64,000 nt of DNA, from assembly GCF_004000215.1 (NCBI RefSeq), contig NZ_RBVY01000001.1, positions 434,001-498,000 on the forward strand, in the 5' to 3' direction. A program made the translations under genes and the position numbers. The notes under the pieces were generated by a model that was not told the origin of the DNA, ran no database searches, and worked only from the letters and a program-made list of their open reading frames with translations. Shown here piece by piece: positions 53,236-62,237 of the stretch; within the stretch, counting starts at the first letter, position 1; every line of letters starts with the position of its first letter. Source of the stretch: Nitratireductor alexandrii (GTDB taxonomy: Bacteria; Pseudomonadota; Alphaproteobacteria; Rhizobiales; Rhizobiaceae).

Positions 53236-54111
53236 GTGAGCGAAGAGGCGGTTCTGCGGAGCGGGACGAGCCGCCTGCGCATACGCCGTTGTGGCGCGGA
53301 GGTCGTTGCATGGCGTGTGGGCCCGGCTGAGCTCGTGTGGTCCGCAGGGCCGCAATGGCCGCGGTCGAGCCCGCTGCTGTTTCCGGTCGTCGGCCGGGTC
53401 AAGGACGGCATGATCAGGGTCGATGGCCGCCGCTATCCCATGCCCACGCACGGTTTTGCGGCCGGCCAGGATTTCGTGCCGGTCGAACGCACCGAAACGA
53501 CGCTTCGGCTAAGGTTGCGCGACAATGACGAGACCCGCGCCGCCTATCCGTTCGCGTTCTGCCTGGAGGTGTTCTATCGCCTCGGCGAACGGGCGGTCGA
53601 GGCCGTCTTTACGCTGACCAACCCGGGTTCGGGCCCGCTGCCCTATGCGCTCGGCCTGCATCCCGGCTTTCGCTGGCCCTTCGCCGACGGCGAACCCGAA
53701 GACTATCGCATCCTGTTCGAGAGCGCTGAGCAGGCCTCGGTGCCGGTGATCGACCCGGACGGGCTGTTTACCGAGGCGCGCCGCGCGCTCCCGCTCGAGG
53801 GGCGCGACCTGCCGCTGGCCGGCGATCTGATGGCGCGCGAGGCTTTGTGTTTTCTCGACGCCCGCAGCCGAGGCCTGCGTTTCGTCTCGCCCGGCGGTGC
53901 GGCGATCGCGGTCGAGACGGAGGGGTTTGCCCATTTCGCGCTGTGGGCCCGCCCGCCGGCCCGGTTCCTGTGCATCGAAGCCTGGACCGGTCACGGCGAT
54001 CCGAGCGGTTTTGCCGGCGAACTGGTGGAAAAACCCTCGATGGTTTTCCTCGCCCCGGGTGGGGACGCGCGTCACATCATGCGCTGGCGTTTCGAGGCGG
54101 GGTCGGCGTGA
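53236..54111 (+). CDS. Aldose 1-epimerase-family protein
   Basis: A 291-residue cytosolic enzyme with a galactose-mutarotase-like fold. It has SPLLFPVVGRVKDG at the start, the active-site His in PMPTHGFAAG, and LGLHPGFRWPF. The start is a GTG at 53236. It interconverts sugar anomers or hexose-6-phosphate relatives. It leads a set with an SDR, an amidohydrolase and a Gfo/Idh/MocA oxidoreductase, which suggests a sugar or sugar-derived substrate. Confidence 0.85.
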   Translation: MSEEAVLRSGTSRLRIRRCGAEVVAWRVGPAELVWSAGPQWPRSSPLLFPVVGRVKDGMIRVDGRRYPMPTHGFAAGQDFVPVERTETTLRLRLRDNDETRAAYPFAFCLEVFYRLGERAVEAVFTLTNPGSGPLPYALGLHPGFRWPFADGEPEDYRILFESAEQASVPVIDPDGLFTEARRALPLEGRDLPLAGDLMAREALCFLDARSRGLRFVSPGGAAIAVETEGFAHFALWARPPARFLCIEAWTGHGDPSGFAGELVEKPSMVFLAPGGDARHIMRWRFEAGSA

Positions 54112-54166
54112 CCGGAGCGCGAAACGAAAAGCAAGCGGGCCGAAGCGGCCCGACGGGAGGACGGAC

Positions 54167-54838
54167 ATGCCGACGGTCTTGATTACCGGCTGCGACACCG
54201 GGCTCGGGCGCGAGTTTGCCCGCCAATATGCGCGCGATGGCTGGGCGGTGATCGCCACCCATCGCGATCCGGCCAACGCCATTGGCGCTGAGCCGTCGAT
54301 CCGCAACCACGCGCTCGACGTGACCGATCCGGCCCAGTTCGCCGCTCTGAAGCGCGAACTCGGCGACGAACCGGTCGATCTTTTGATCTCCAATGCCGGC
54401 GTGGGGCTTGATACGGGCCGTCTCGGCAGCCTCGATTTCGACTATGTGCGTCGGATGTACGAGGTCAACACGATCGGGCCGTTGCGGCTTGTCGAAACCT
54501 TCGTCGACAATGTCGCGGCCAGCACGCAGCGCCGCGTGGCCGTCATCACCAGCCGGATGGGGTCGATCGGCCTCAACCTGTCGGGCGGGCATTACGGCTA
54601 CCGGGCCAGCAAGGCCGGCCTCAACGCCTTGACCCGCAGTCTTGCGGTCGACCTGTTCGCCCGCGGCATCACCATGCTGCTCATTCATCCGGGCTGGGTC
54701 GACACGGCCGGCGGCGGCGGAGGCGGCGCGTTGTCGGTCGACGTCAGCGTGACCTCCATGCGCGGCGTGATCGGTCGGCTCGGCAATCACGAAACCGGCC
54801 AGTTCTTGTCCTATGACGGCACGCCGCTGCAATGGTGA
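54167..54838 (+). CDS. Short-chain dehydrogenase/reductase
   Basis: A 223-residue SDR. TGCDTGLGREFAR is the cofactor motif (TGxxxGxG), SNAG is present, and the catalytic Ser (ITSRMGS) precedes YxxxK in YGYRASKAG. The ATG at 54167 follows GGGAGG. A run of six Gly (about 184-189) replaces the usual substrate loop, which may mean a flexible or shortened lid. The end overlaps the amidohydrolase start by seven bases. Confidence 0.88.
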   Translation: MPTVLITGCDTGLGREFARQYARDGWAVIATHRDPANAIGAEPSIRNHALDVTDPAQFAALKRELGDEPVDLLISNAGVGLDTGRLGSLDFDYVRRMYEVNTIGPLRLVETFVDNVAASTQRRVAVITSRMGSIGLNLSGGHYGYRASKAGLNALTRSLAVDLFARGITMLLIHPGWVDTAGGGGGGALSVDVSVTSMRGVIGRLGNHETGQFLSYDGTPLQW

Positions 54839-56037
54839 GCGAGGCACCGCCGCACGATCTGCTTCTGACCGGCGCAAGGCTGGTCGATCCGCGCAACGGC
54901 ATAGACGGGGTGCGCGACATCGCGATCTCCGATGGCAGGGTCGCGGCGGTCGCAGCCAGCCTCGATCCGGGGTCCGCGCGCGCGGTTCGCGATCTGCGCG
55001 GCCTCCTCGTGACGCCGGGACTGATCGACCTGCACACCCATATCTACCACCGGGCCACCTCCTACGGGGTCGCGCCCGATCCGGTCGCCGAGCGGTCGGC
55101 CGTGACCTGCATGGTCGATGCCGGCAGCGCCGGCGCCGGCAATTTCGCCGGGCTCAGGGACTTCGTCATCACGCCTTCGCGCTCGCGCATCCTGGCGTTC
55201 CTCAACATTTCCTTTCCCGGCATCTTCGCGTTCGACAGAGGCTTGATGTTCGGCGAGGCGAGCCTTTCCGAACTGCTTTCAGTCGAGCGCTGCGTGGCGG
55301 TTGTTGGTGAAAATCGCGACGTCGTCGTCGGCATCAAGGTGCGCCTCGGCGCCGGCACGTCGGGCCGGATCGGCCTCGAGGCGCTGGAGCGGGCTCTCGA
55401 GGCGGCGCGGCAGACCGGCCTGCCGGTGATGACCCATGTCGGCAAGCCGCCGCCCGGCTATGACGAGATCCTGGCCCGGTTGCGGCCGGGGGACATCCTT
55501 ACCCATTGCTTCCGACCGGCGCCCAACGCGCCGGTCGACGATGCCGGCCGTCTCTTGCCGGCGCTGCTGGAGGCCCGGCGGCGCGGTGTGCTGTTCGATA
55601 TCGGCCACGGCATGGGCGCCTTCGGCTTTTCCAGCGCCGAGGCGGCGATCATGCACGATTTCGCGCCCGATATCGTCTCCAGCGACGTGCATATGTTGTG
55701 CGTGGACGGCCCGGCCTTCGATCTCCTGCACACGATGAGCAAGCTGGCGACCTGCGGCGTCGGCCTGTCGGATGTGATCGCCATGGCGACCGACGCGCCG
55801 GCGAAAGCCATGCGGCGCCCGGATCTCGGTCATCTCTCGGTCGGCGCGCCGGCCGACATCAGCCTGCTCGAGACGGTCGAGGCGCGCTATCCCTTCGTCG
55901 ACGTGGCCGGCGTGGAGCGCGAGGGGGCGATGCTCTTTCGCCCACGCGGCCTGCTGCGCGCCGGTCAATTCTGCGAGCCCGTCCCGCGCTTGTGGGAGAC
56001 GCCGTATTATCGAGATGGAGTGTTGCACGATCACTGA
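54832..56037 (+). CDS. Amidohydrolase/deacetylase-family metallohydrolase
   Basis: A 401-residue metal-dependent hydrolase. PGLIDLHTHIYH carries the HxH, GIKVRLGA the Lys, VMTHVGKPPPG and DILTHCF the later His, and SSDVHML the Asp. This set matches the deacetylase-like branch (Atu3266/EF_0837 type) acting on N- or O-acylated compounds. It is translated from within the SDR gene. The substrate is unknown but is probably the same small molecule handled by the surrounding SDR and oxidoreductase. Confidence 0.85.
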   Translation: MVSEAPPHDLLLTGARLVDPRNGIDGVRDIAISDGRVAAVAASLDPGSARAVRDLRGLLVTPGLIDLHTHIYHRATSYGVAPDPVAERSAVTCMVDAGSAGAGNFAGLRDFVITPSRSRILAFLNISFPGIFAFDRGLMFGEASLSELLSVERCVAVVGENRDVVVGIKVRLGAGTSGRIGLEALERALEAARQTGLPVMTHVGKPPPGYDEILARLRPGDILTHCFRPAPNAPVDDAGRLLPALLEARRRGVLFDIGHGMGAFGFSSAEAAIMHDFAPDIVSSDVHMLCVDGPAFDLLHTMSKLATCGVGLSDVIAMATDAPAKAMRRPDLGHLSVGAPADISLLETVEARYPFVDVAGVEREGAMLFRPRGLLRAGQFCEPVPRLWETPYYRDGVLHDH

Positions 56038-56126
56038 CACGGTCGCGCGGCGGCCCGGCGGTCGCCCTTGTCGCTGCCGGCTTACCCGCAAAGCCTTGCC
56101 ACACACGCAAAACGAAAGGCCAGTCC

Positions 56127-57164
56127 ATGACCACAAATGTCACGCGCGTCGCCCTTGCCGGTTTCGGAGCATGGGGGCAGATGCATGCCAAGGCGCTGTC
56201 GGCGATCGCCGATGCCGAGATCGTCGCCCTTTATTGCCATGGCGAGAATTCGGCCAGGGCGGCCGCCGACAAGCTGCCTGACGTGCCACGCTACACCGAC
56301 TACGACGCCATGCTTTCGGCCGGCGGGTTCGACGTTGTCGACATCACCGTGCCCAACCATGTTCACAGCCGTTTCGCCACCGCCGCGCTCGACGCCGGCG
56401 CCAACGTGTTCCTGGAAAAGCCGCTCGGCCTGACGCTCGACCAGTGCGACGAGATCATCGCCGCCAGCGCGCGCAGCGGCGGCCTGGTGGCCGTCAATCA
56501 CGAATTGCGGGTGTCGCGCCAATGGGGCGCCATGCGCGACATCGTCGCTTCGGGCGATCTCGGCAAGGTGCGCTATCAGCATTTGTCGCTGTTCAGACAC
56601 AAATTCCGCCAGGGTTCCGGCGGCTGGCGCTACGATCCCGAGAAGGTCGGCTCCTGGGTTCTGGAGGAGCTGGTTCATTTCTTCGATCTGGTGATGTGGT
56701 ACGCGGCTGAAAACGGCAAGCCGGCCCGGGTGCGGGCGATCGGCAATGGCGGCGAAAGCGGGTTGGTGCGCAATTTCGCCACCACGCTGGAATGGGAGGA
56801 CGGGTCGATGGCCCTGCTCAGCCAGTGCCTGTCCGGCTTCGAGCATCACACGCTGCTGGAGGTCGCCGGCGAGGCGGGCGCGGCCCGCACCTGGTGGTCG
56901 GGCGCGATGGACCGCACCGAACATCCCGATTTCCTTTTGAAGGTGCAGCGGCGGGGCGGCGAGCCGGAAGAGGTGGCGATCCCGCAGTCGGGCGAGGTCT
57001 TCGAACTGGAGGAAAATCTGCGCCGCGCCTTTGCCGGCTTTCGCGAGGGCCGATCGGTCTTTTCGCCCGTCGAGGCCAGACTCGCCGTCGAGATCTGTCT
57101 GGCCGCCGAGGCCGCCTTTCGCAGCGGCGGGACGGTCGAGATCCCCGCATCATCCGCGCAGTAG
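56127..57164 (+). CDS. Gfo/Idh/MocA-family oxidoreductase
   Basis: A 345-residue NAD(P)-dependent oxidoreductase with the N-terminal Rossmann motif VALAGFGAWGQMHAKAL and the conserved FLEKPLGLTLDQ with the catalytic Lys. The C-terminal alpha/beta domain contains EELVHFFDLVMWY. Members act on sugars, inositols, amino-sugars or dihydrodiols. It closes the four-gene set beginning at 53236 and ends 26 bases from the convergent MocR gene. Confidence 0.9.
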   Translation: MTTNVTRVALAGFGAWGQMHAKALSAIADAEIVALYCHGENSARAAADKLPDVPRYTDYDAMLSAGGFDVVDITVPNHVHSRFATAALDAGANVFLEKPLGLTLDQCDEIIAASARSGGLVAVNHELRVSRQWGAMRDIVASGDLGKVRYQHLSLFRHKFRQGSGGWRYDPEKVGSWVLEELVHFFDLVMWYAAENGKPARVRAIGNGGESGLVRNFATTLEWEDGSMALLSQCLSGFEHHTLLEVAGEAGAARTWWSGAMDRTEHPDFLLKVQRRGGEPEEVAIPQSGEVFELEENLRRAFAGFREGRSVFSPVEARLAVEICLAAEAAFRSGGTVEIPASSAQ

Positions 57165-57189
57165 CGGATCGGCAGGGCCGTTGGGCGCT

Positions 57190-58704
57190 TCAGCCGGCGG
57201 CCGGCCGCTCGTTGCGGTAGTCCTCCATGATCGCGGCCAGCCGCGCCGCCGCGTTTTTCATCTCCACGGCGGTGAAATTGCCGAAGCCGAGAAGCAGCGC
57301 CGGCGGCAGCGTGCGGTCCACGGTCAGTCGCGACAGAGGCGTCATTTCAAGGCCGGCTGCCGCCGAACGTCTTGCGATTTCGGCATCGTCCCAGCCGTCC
57401 GGCAGCCAGCCGAGCATTTGCAGCCCCGTGTCGGACGGTCGTAACCGCAGATGATCGGGAATGGCCTGGCGGAAGGTCTCCATCAGCACCGTCCGTCGCT
57501 CGGCGTAGAGCCGGCGCATGCGCGCGATATGGCGCGCGAGATGGCCTTCGGTCATGAATTTCTCGACCAGCACCTGTTCGAAGGTCGGCGACTGCCGGCC
57601 GGCGACGATACGGGCGTTGACGAACAGGTCGACATAGGGTTTCGGCACGACGAGATAGGCGAGCCGCAATCCGGGAAACAGCACCTTGGAAAACGTTCCG
57701 ATATAGACGACCCGCACGCCGCCATCGAGTCCCTGGAGCGACCGCACCGGGCGACCGCGATAGCGGAATTCGCTGTCGTAGTCGTCCTCGATGATCCAGC
57801 CATCGTGCCGGCGGGCCCATTCGATCAACGCCAGCCGGCGCGCCAGAGACAAGGTGGCGCCGAGCGGGAATTGCGAGGACGGGCACACGACCGCTAGGCG
57901 GGCGTCGGGATGAAGCCGCATGCCGGTCTCCACGTCGATGCCGTCGGCGTCGACCGGCACGGCGCCGATCGTCGCCCCGGCGGCCAGCAGCGCGGCAACG
58001 GAGCCGGGAAAGCCCGGATCCTCGCACCACACCTTGTCGCCGGGGTCGAGCAGCAGGCGTGCGGCGAGATCGAGCCCCTGTTGCGCGCCGGCCACGATCA
58101 CCACCTGCTCGGGCGTGCAGGTGACGCCGCGGCTGATCATCAGGTAGCGTGCGATCGCCTCGCGCAGCGGTCCGTACCCGGCCGGCTCGGTTTCGCCCAG
58201 AAGGTAGCCGGCGCCAACGCCGCTTTCCGACAGGAGCGACTTCATCAGCCGGCGCCACAGCGCCACCGGAAAGGCGTCGACGGCCGGCATGTTGATCCTG
58301 AAGGGAACCGGTTTTTGCGGGATGCGCAGCGACCGCGCGACAACGGAAAACCGTTCCGCGCGCCGTGCCAGCCGCGCGGCGGCGGTCTCCTCGTCCTGCG
58401 GCACGCGCAGCCGGCCGCCGCTGCCGGCGTCGGGCAGTTGCGAGGAGACGAAGGTGCCCGAGCCGTGACGCGTCTCGATGAAGCCCTCGACGGCGAGTTG
58501 TTCGAATGCCCAGGTCGCGGTGTTGCGGGCAACGCCAAGCGTCTTTGCCAGTTCGCGCGTCGAGGGCAGCCTGTCGCCCGGACGCAACTGGCCGTCGAGG
58601 ATCGCCGTTGCGAAACGCTCGTAAACCCGGCGCTGCAGGGGAATGGACGGGTCGCTTTCGATCGCCCGGAAAATGCCTCCCGATTTCTCCTCGTCGGCGT
58701 CCAT
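57190..58704 (-). CDS. MocR/GabR-family PLP-dependent regulator
   Basis: A 504-residue regulator with an N-terminal GntR winged HTH (about 20-85: VYERFATAILDGQLRPGDRL then STRELAKTLGVARNTATW) and a C-terminal aminotransferase-like domain. The latter holds PLP on the Lys in GTFSKVLFPGLR and retains the Asp and Tyr of DDYDSEF. I start at ATG 58704 after GGGAG; an ATG at 58722 is possible. It is divergent from the importer starting at 58822, which it probably controls, and convergent with the Gfo/Idh/MocA gene. The effector is likely an amino compound or PLP. Confidence 0.9.
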   Translation of the reverse strand: MDADEEKSGGIFRAIESDPSIPLQRRVYERFATAILDGQLRPGDRLPSTRELAKTLGVARNTATWAFEQLAVEGFIETRHGSGTFVSSQLPDAGSGGRLRVPQDEETAAARLARRAERFSVVARSLRIPQKPVPFRINMPAVDAFPVALWRRLMKSLLSESGVGAGYLLGETEPAGYGPLREAIARYLMISRGVTCTPEQVVIVAGAQQGLDLAARLLLDPGDKVWCEDPGFPGSVAALLAAGATIGAVPVDADGIDVETGMRLHPDARLAVVCPSSQFPLGATLSLARRLALIEWARRHDGWIIEDDYDSEFRYRGRPVRSLQGLDGGVRVVYIGTFSKVLFPGLRLAYLVVPKPYVDLFVNARIVAGRQSPTFEQVLVEKFMTEGHLARHIARMRRLYAERRTVLMETFRQAIPDHLRLRPSDTGLQMLGWLPDGWDDAEIARRSAAAGLEMTPLSRLTVDRTLPPALLLGFGNFTAVEMKNAAARLAAIMEDYRNERPAAG

Positions 58705-58821
58705 CGGACTGCTCCCTTTCATTTTCCCGGAGTGGCCCCATGACAATAGCCGGCAATGGCTCTTTCTCAAGGACACTTGTTGCTCGATAGTCACTGCAAT
58801 GCGTGAGTGAGGGAGAACGTC

Positions 58822-60414
58822 ATGCGAAGAAGAACCACAATGGGATTGATAGGCCGCCTGATGGCGGTCGTGTTTGCGCTGGCCCTTGCCGGGGCAGGTG
58901 CTGCGCGCGCCGAGCCGCAACAAGGAGGAACGCTGAACTCGACGCTCTGGCCGGAACCGCCGGGCATCGTCATCGGCATCCACCTCAACGCGCCGACGCT
59001 GCTGCCGTCGAGCAAGATTTTCGAAGGGCTGCTCACCTACGATTTCGCGCTGTCGCCGCAGCCCATGCTGGCCGAGAGCTGGGAGGTCAGCGAAGACGGG
59101 CTGACCTATACGTTCAAGCTGCGCCAGGGCGTGAAATGGCACGATGGCGAGGATTTCAACGCTGAGGACGTGGTCTATTCGCTGACGAAGTTCATTCCCG
59201 AAGTTCATCCGCGCTCGCGCCCGACCTTCGCGCGCACGAAAGTGACCGCGCCGGACGACCACACCGTGGTGCTGACGCTCGAAGAGCCCTACGGACCGCT
59301 AATCCGCAGCTTCGACGTGATCGGCGCGCCGATCGTTCCCGAGCATGTCTATAACGGCTCCGACATTCGCGAGAATCCGGCCAACCGGGCGCCGATCGGC
59401 ACCGGGCCGTTCAAGTTCTCGGAATGGGCGAGCGGCGAATATATCCACCTGGTGCGCAACGACGCCTACTGGCTGGACGGCCGTCCCTATCTCGACGAGA
59501 TCTACTACCGCTTCATCCCCGACAGCGCCTCGCGCGCCCTGGCGCTGGAAACGGATCAGGTCCATCTCGCGACCCAGAACGATATCGAACTCGTCGATGT
59601 CGCGCGGCTTGCCGCCATGCCCCACCTGGAGATGACCACGAAGGGCTGGGAATGGGGCGCGCCGATCTCCTGGCTGGAAATGAACCTGCGGCGCGAGCCG
59701 TTCAACGACGTGCGGTTCCGCAAGGCGGTCATGCACGCGCTCAACCGCGAATTCATCCGCGACAGCATCTTCTTCGGCCTGGCCGCCATTCCCACGGGGC
59801 CGATCCATTCCTCTTCGCCGTTCTACACGGACGATGTACCCACCTATGAATACGATCCGGAAAAGGCCAAGGCGCTTCTCGACGAGATGGGACTGGAAGC
59901 CGACGCCGACGGCGTGCGCGCCAAGATCGGCCTGCTCGGCCTGCCCTATGGCGAGCTGTGGGACCGGCTGTCGCAATATATTCGCCAGGCGCTCGGCGAG
60001 GTCGGCGTCGAGGTGACGATCGAGACGTCCGACGTGGCCGGCTGGGGCAGCCGCATCTCCAATTGGGACGTCGACATGTCGACCACCTATCTCACGACCC
60101 TGTCGGACCCTGCCCTGGGCGTGGCGCGAAGCTACATCACTGAAAACCAGCGCAAGGGTGTCCTGTTCACCAACACCTCCGGCTACACCAACCCCGAGGT
60201 GGACCGCTTGTTCGCCGAGGCGGCCAGCGAGCCCAACGAGGACAAGCGGCGCGAGCTGTATCATCAGGTCCAGAAGATCGTGGCCGACGAAGTCGCGCTG
60301 GCCTGGCTGGTGGAGTTGCAATGGCCGACCATTCACAGCGCCAAGCTGAAGAATGTGGTGCGCAACGGGCTCGGTCCGAACGACAATTTCGCCGAAGCCT
60401 ATTTCGAGGAATAG
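58822..60414 (+). CDS. Opp/Dpp-type substrate-binding protein (SBP_bac_5)
   Basis: A 530-residue periplasmic binding protein with a Sec-type signal (MRRRTTMGLIGRLMA... cut near ARA-EP, residue 32) rather than the Tat leader seen at 24832. The ATG at 58822 follows GGGAGA. It has KLRQGVKWHDGEDFNAEDV, the family 5 signature. It is the first gene of a complete importer with permeases 60421 and 61398 and ATPase 62234. The neighbouring MocR regulator suggests an amino- or peptide-like ligand. Confidence 0.93.
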   Translation: MRRRTTMGLIGRLMAVVFALALAGAGAARAEPQQGGTLNSTLWPEPPGIVIGIHLNAPTLLPSSKIFEGLLTYDFALSPQPMLAESWEVSEDGLTYTFKLRQGVKWHDGEDFNAEDVVYSLTKFIPEVHPRSRPTFARTKVTAPDDHTVVLTLEEPYGPLIRSFDVIGAPIVPEHVYNGSDIRENPANRAPIGTGPFKFSEWASGEYIHLVRNDAYWLDGRPYLDEIYYRFIPDSASRALALETDQVHLATQNDIELVDVARLAAMPHLEMTTKGWEWGAPISWLEMNLRREPFNDVRFRKAVMHALNREFIRDSIFFGLAAIPTGPIHSSSPFYTDDVPTYEYDPEKAKALLDEMGLEADADGVRAKIGLLGLPYGELWDRLSQYIRQALGEVGVEVTIETSDVAGWGSRISNWDVDMSTTYLTTLSDPALGVARSYITENQRKGVLFTNTSGYTNPEVDRLFAEAASEPNEDKRRELYHQVQKIVADEVALAWLVELQWPTIHSAKLKNVVRNGLGPNDNFAEAYFEE

Positions 60415-60420
60415 GCAGAG

Positions 60421-61398
60421 ATGCCGCAACTGGGCTTCGTCCTGCAATGGGTGGTGAAGGCGCTCGCCGTGGTGCTCGCCATCACCATTCTCAACTTCTT
60501 CCTCATCCGTCTTGCTCCCGGCGATCCCGCCGTGGTCATGGCGGGTGAGGCGGGAGCCGCAGACCAGCAATTTCTCGATCAGGTCCGTCGCGATTTCGGT
60601 CTCGACCAGCCGCTGGCCGTGCAGCTCGCAACCTACGTCAAAAACGTGCTGACCCTCGATCTCGGCCAAAGCTTCCGCACCGGACGACCGGTCGCCGACA
60701 TGATTTTCGAACGTCTTCCCGCCACGCTGCTTCTCACCGGCACGGCCTATGTCTTCGCGCTGATCGTCGGCCCGCTGCTCGGCGCGATCGCGGCGATGCG
60801 CCCACGATCGGTGTTCGACAGTCTTTTGATGGTGGTGGCGCTGGTCTTCTACGCCACCCCGATCTTCTGGGTCGGCCTGCTGTTGATCCTGGTGTTTTCG
60901 GTCCAGCTCGGCTGGCTGCCGCCCTTCGGCATGCAAAGCATGATCCCGGTCAAGGGTGCCCTAGCCGGCACGCTCGACGTCATCCGGCATCTGATCCTGC
61001 CGGCCGTCACGCTCGGCCTGTTTTACATCGCCGTCTATGTCCGTCTCACCAGGGCCTCGATGCTGGAAACCGCCACCCTCGACTACGTCAAGACCGCGCG
61101 GGCCAAGGGCCTGCCGGAATGGCGCGTCGCCACCGCCCACATTCTGCGCACCGCGCTCATTCCCATCATCACCTTCGCCGGCCTGCAGGCGGGCCATCTC
61201 GTCGGCGGCGCGATCGTGGTCGAGACTGTGTTCGCCTGGCCGGGTATCGGCCGGCTGGCCTTCGATGCGTTGTTCCAGCGCGACTACAACCTGCTGCTCG
61301 GCGTCTTTTTGATCTCGGCGCTGATGGTGGTGTTCTTCAACATGGTGACGGATATCGTTCTGCGGATCGCCGATCCGCGCATAGCGGGGCGGGCCTGA
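60421..61398 (+). CDS. Opp/Dpp-type ABC permease (DppB class)
   Basis: A 325-residue permease of normal DppB length, with TM1 LAITILNFFLIRLAPGDPA, the coupling segment VRLTRASMLETATLDYVKTA and the C-terminal VETVFAWPGIGRLAF. In contrast to the permease at 20167 it has no large periplasmic insert. Its stop overlaps the next gene by one base (TGATG). Confidence 0.93.
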   Translation: MPQLGFVLQWVVKALAVVLAITILNFFLIRLAPGDPAVVMAGEAGAADQQFLDQVRRDFGLDQPLAVQLATYVKNVLTLDLGQSFRTGRPVADMIFERLPATLLLTGTAYVFALIVGPLLGAIAAMRPRSVFDSLLMVVALVFYATPIFWVGLLLILVFSVQLGWLPPFGMQSMIPVKGALAGTLDVIRHLILPAVTLGLFYIAVYVRLTRASMLETATLDYVKTARAKGLPEWRVATAHILRTALIPIITFAGLQAGHLVGGAIVVETVFAWPGIGRLAFDALFQRDYNLLLGVFLISALMVVFFNMVTDIVLRIADPRIAGRA

Positions 61399-62237
61399 TG
61401 GAGTTCCTGAAGCGTTTCGCCGAAAACCGCGGCGCGGTCGTCGGCGCGATCGCACTGGCGCTGATCGTCGTCATGGCCATCACCGCGCCGCTGATCGTTC
61501 CCATAGACCCGATGTCGACCCGTGGCCGGCCGCTGCTGCCGCCCGGCGGCGAGTTCGCCTTCGGCACCGACATGCTCGGTCGCGACGTGCTGGCCGGCAT
61601 CGTACACGGCGCGCGCATCTCCTTGATGATCGGGCTGATATCGACCGTCATCGCGGCGGCGATCGGGGTTTCCGTCGGGGCGATCGCCGGCTTCTTCGGC
61701 GGCTGGATCGACGACCTTCTGGTACGCATCACGGAATTCTTCCAGACCATTCCGAGTTTCATCTTCGCGATCCTGCTCGTCGCCATCATGACGCCGGGGC
61801 TGGCCTCGATCGTCACCGCGATCGCCGTCGTCACCTGGCCGCCGATCGCCCGCCTGGCGCGTTCGGAATTCATGGGCCTGCGCCGGCGCGAATTCGTCGA
61901 GGCGGCCGTTCTGTCGGGCGTGTCGCGCTTCCGCATCATCGTGTCCGAGGTGCTGCCCAACGCGGTCTCGCCGTTGATCGTCATGGGGTCCTTGATGATC
62001 GCCACCGCCATCCTCACCGAATCCGCCCTGAGCTTCCTTGGGTTGGGCGATCCCAACCGCATCTCGTGGGGCTACATGATCGGCGCCGCGCGCACCGTGT
62101 TCCGCCAGGCCTGGTGGCTGTCGGTGTTTCCCGGGCTGGCGATCGCGGTCACCGTGCTTGCCATCAATCTCGTCGGCGAGGGGCTCAACGACGCGCTCAA
62201 TCCGCATCTCAAGGGTCGGGTCAGGATCCAGACATGA
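61398..62237 (+). CDS. Opp/Dpp-type ABC permease (DppC class)
   Basis: A 279-residue permease with LGRDVLAGIVHGARISL and the coupling loop ARLARSEFMGLRRREFVEAA. Its length is standard for DppC and it lacks the extra membrane segment of the permease at 21297. Its end overlaps the ATPase start by four bases. Confidence 0.93.
   Translation: MEFLKRFAENRGAVVGAIALALIVVMAITAPLIVPIDPMSTRGRPLLPPGGEFAFGTDMLGRDVLAGIVHGARISLMIGLISTVIAAAIGVSVGAIAGFFGGWIDDLLVRITEFFQTIPSFIFAILLVAIMTPGLASIVTAIAVVTWPPIARLARSEFMGLRRREFVEAAVLSGVSRFRIIVSEVLPNAVSPLIVMGSLMIATAILTESALSFLGLGDPNRISWGYMIGAARTVFRQAWWLSVFPGLAIAVTVLAINLVGEGLNDALNPHLKGRVRIQT

Noticed and set aside
52734-53411. Minus-strand open frame upstream of the epimerase gene
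   Set aside because: Runs over the start of the epimerase and has no domain or ribosome site.
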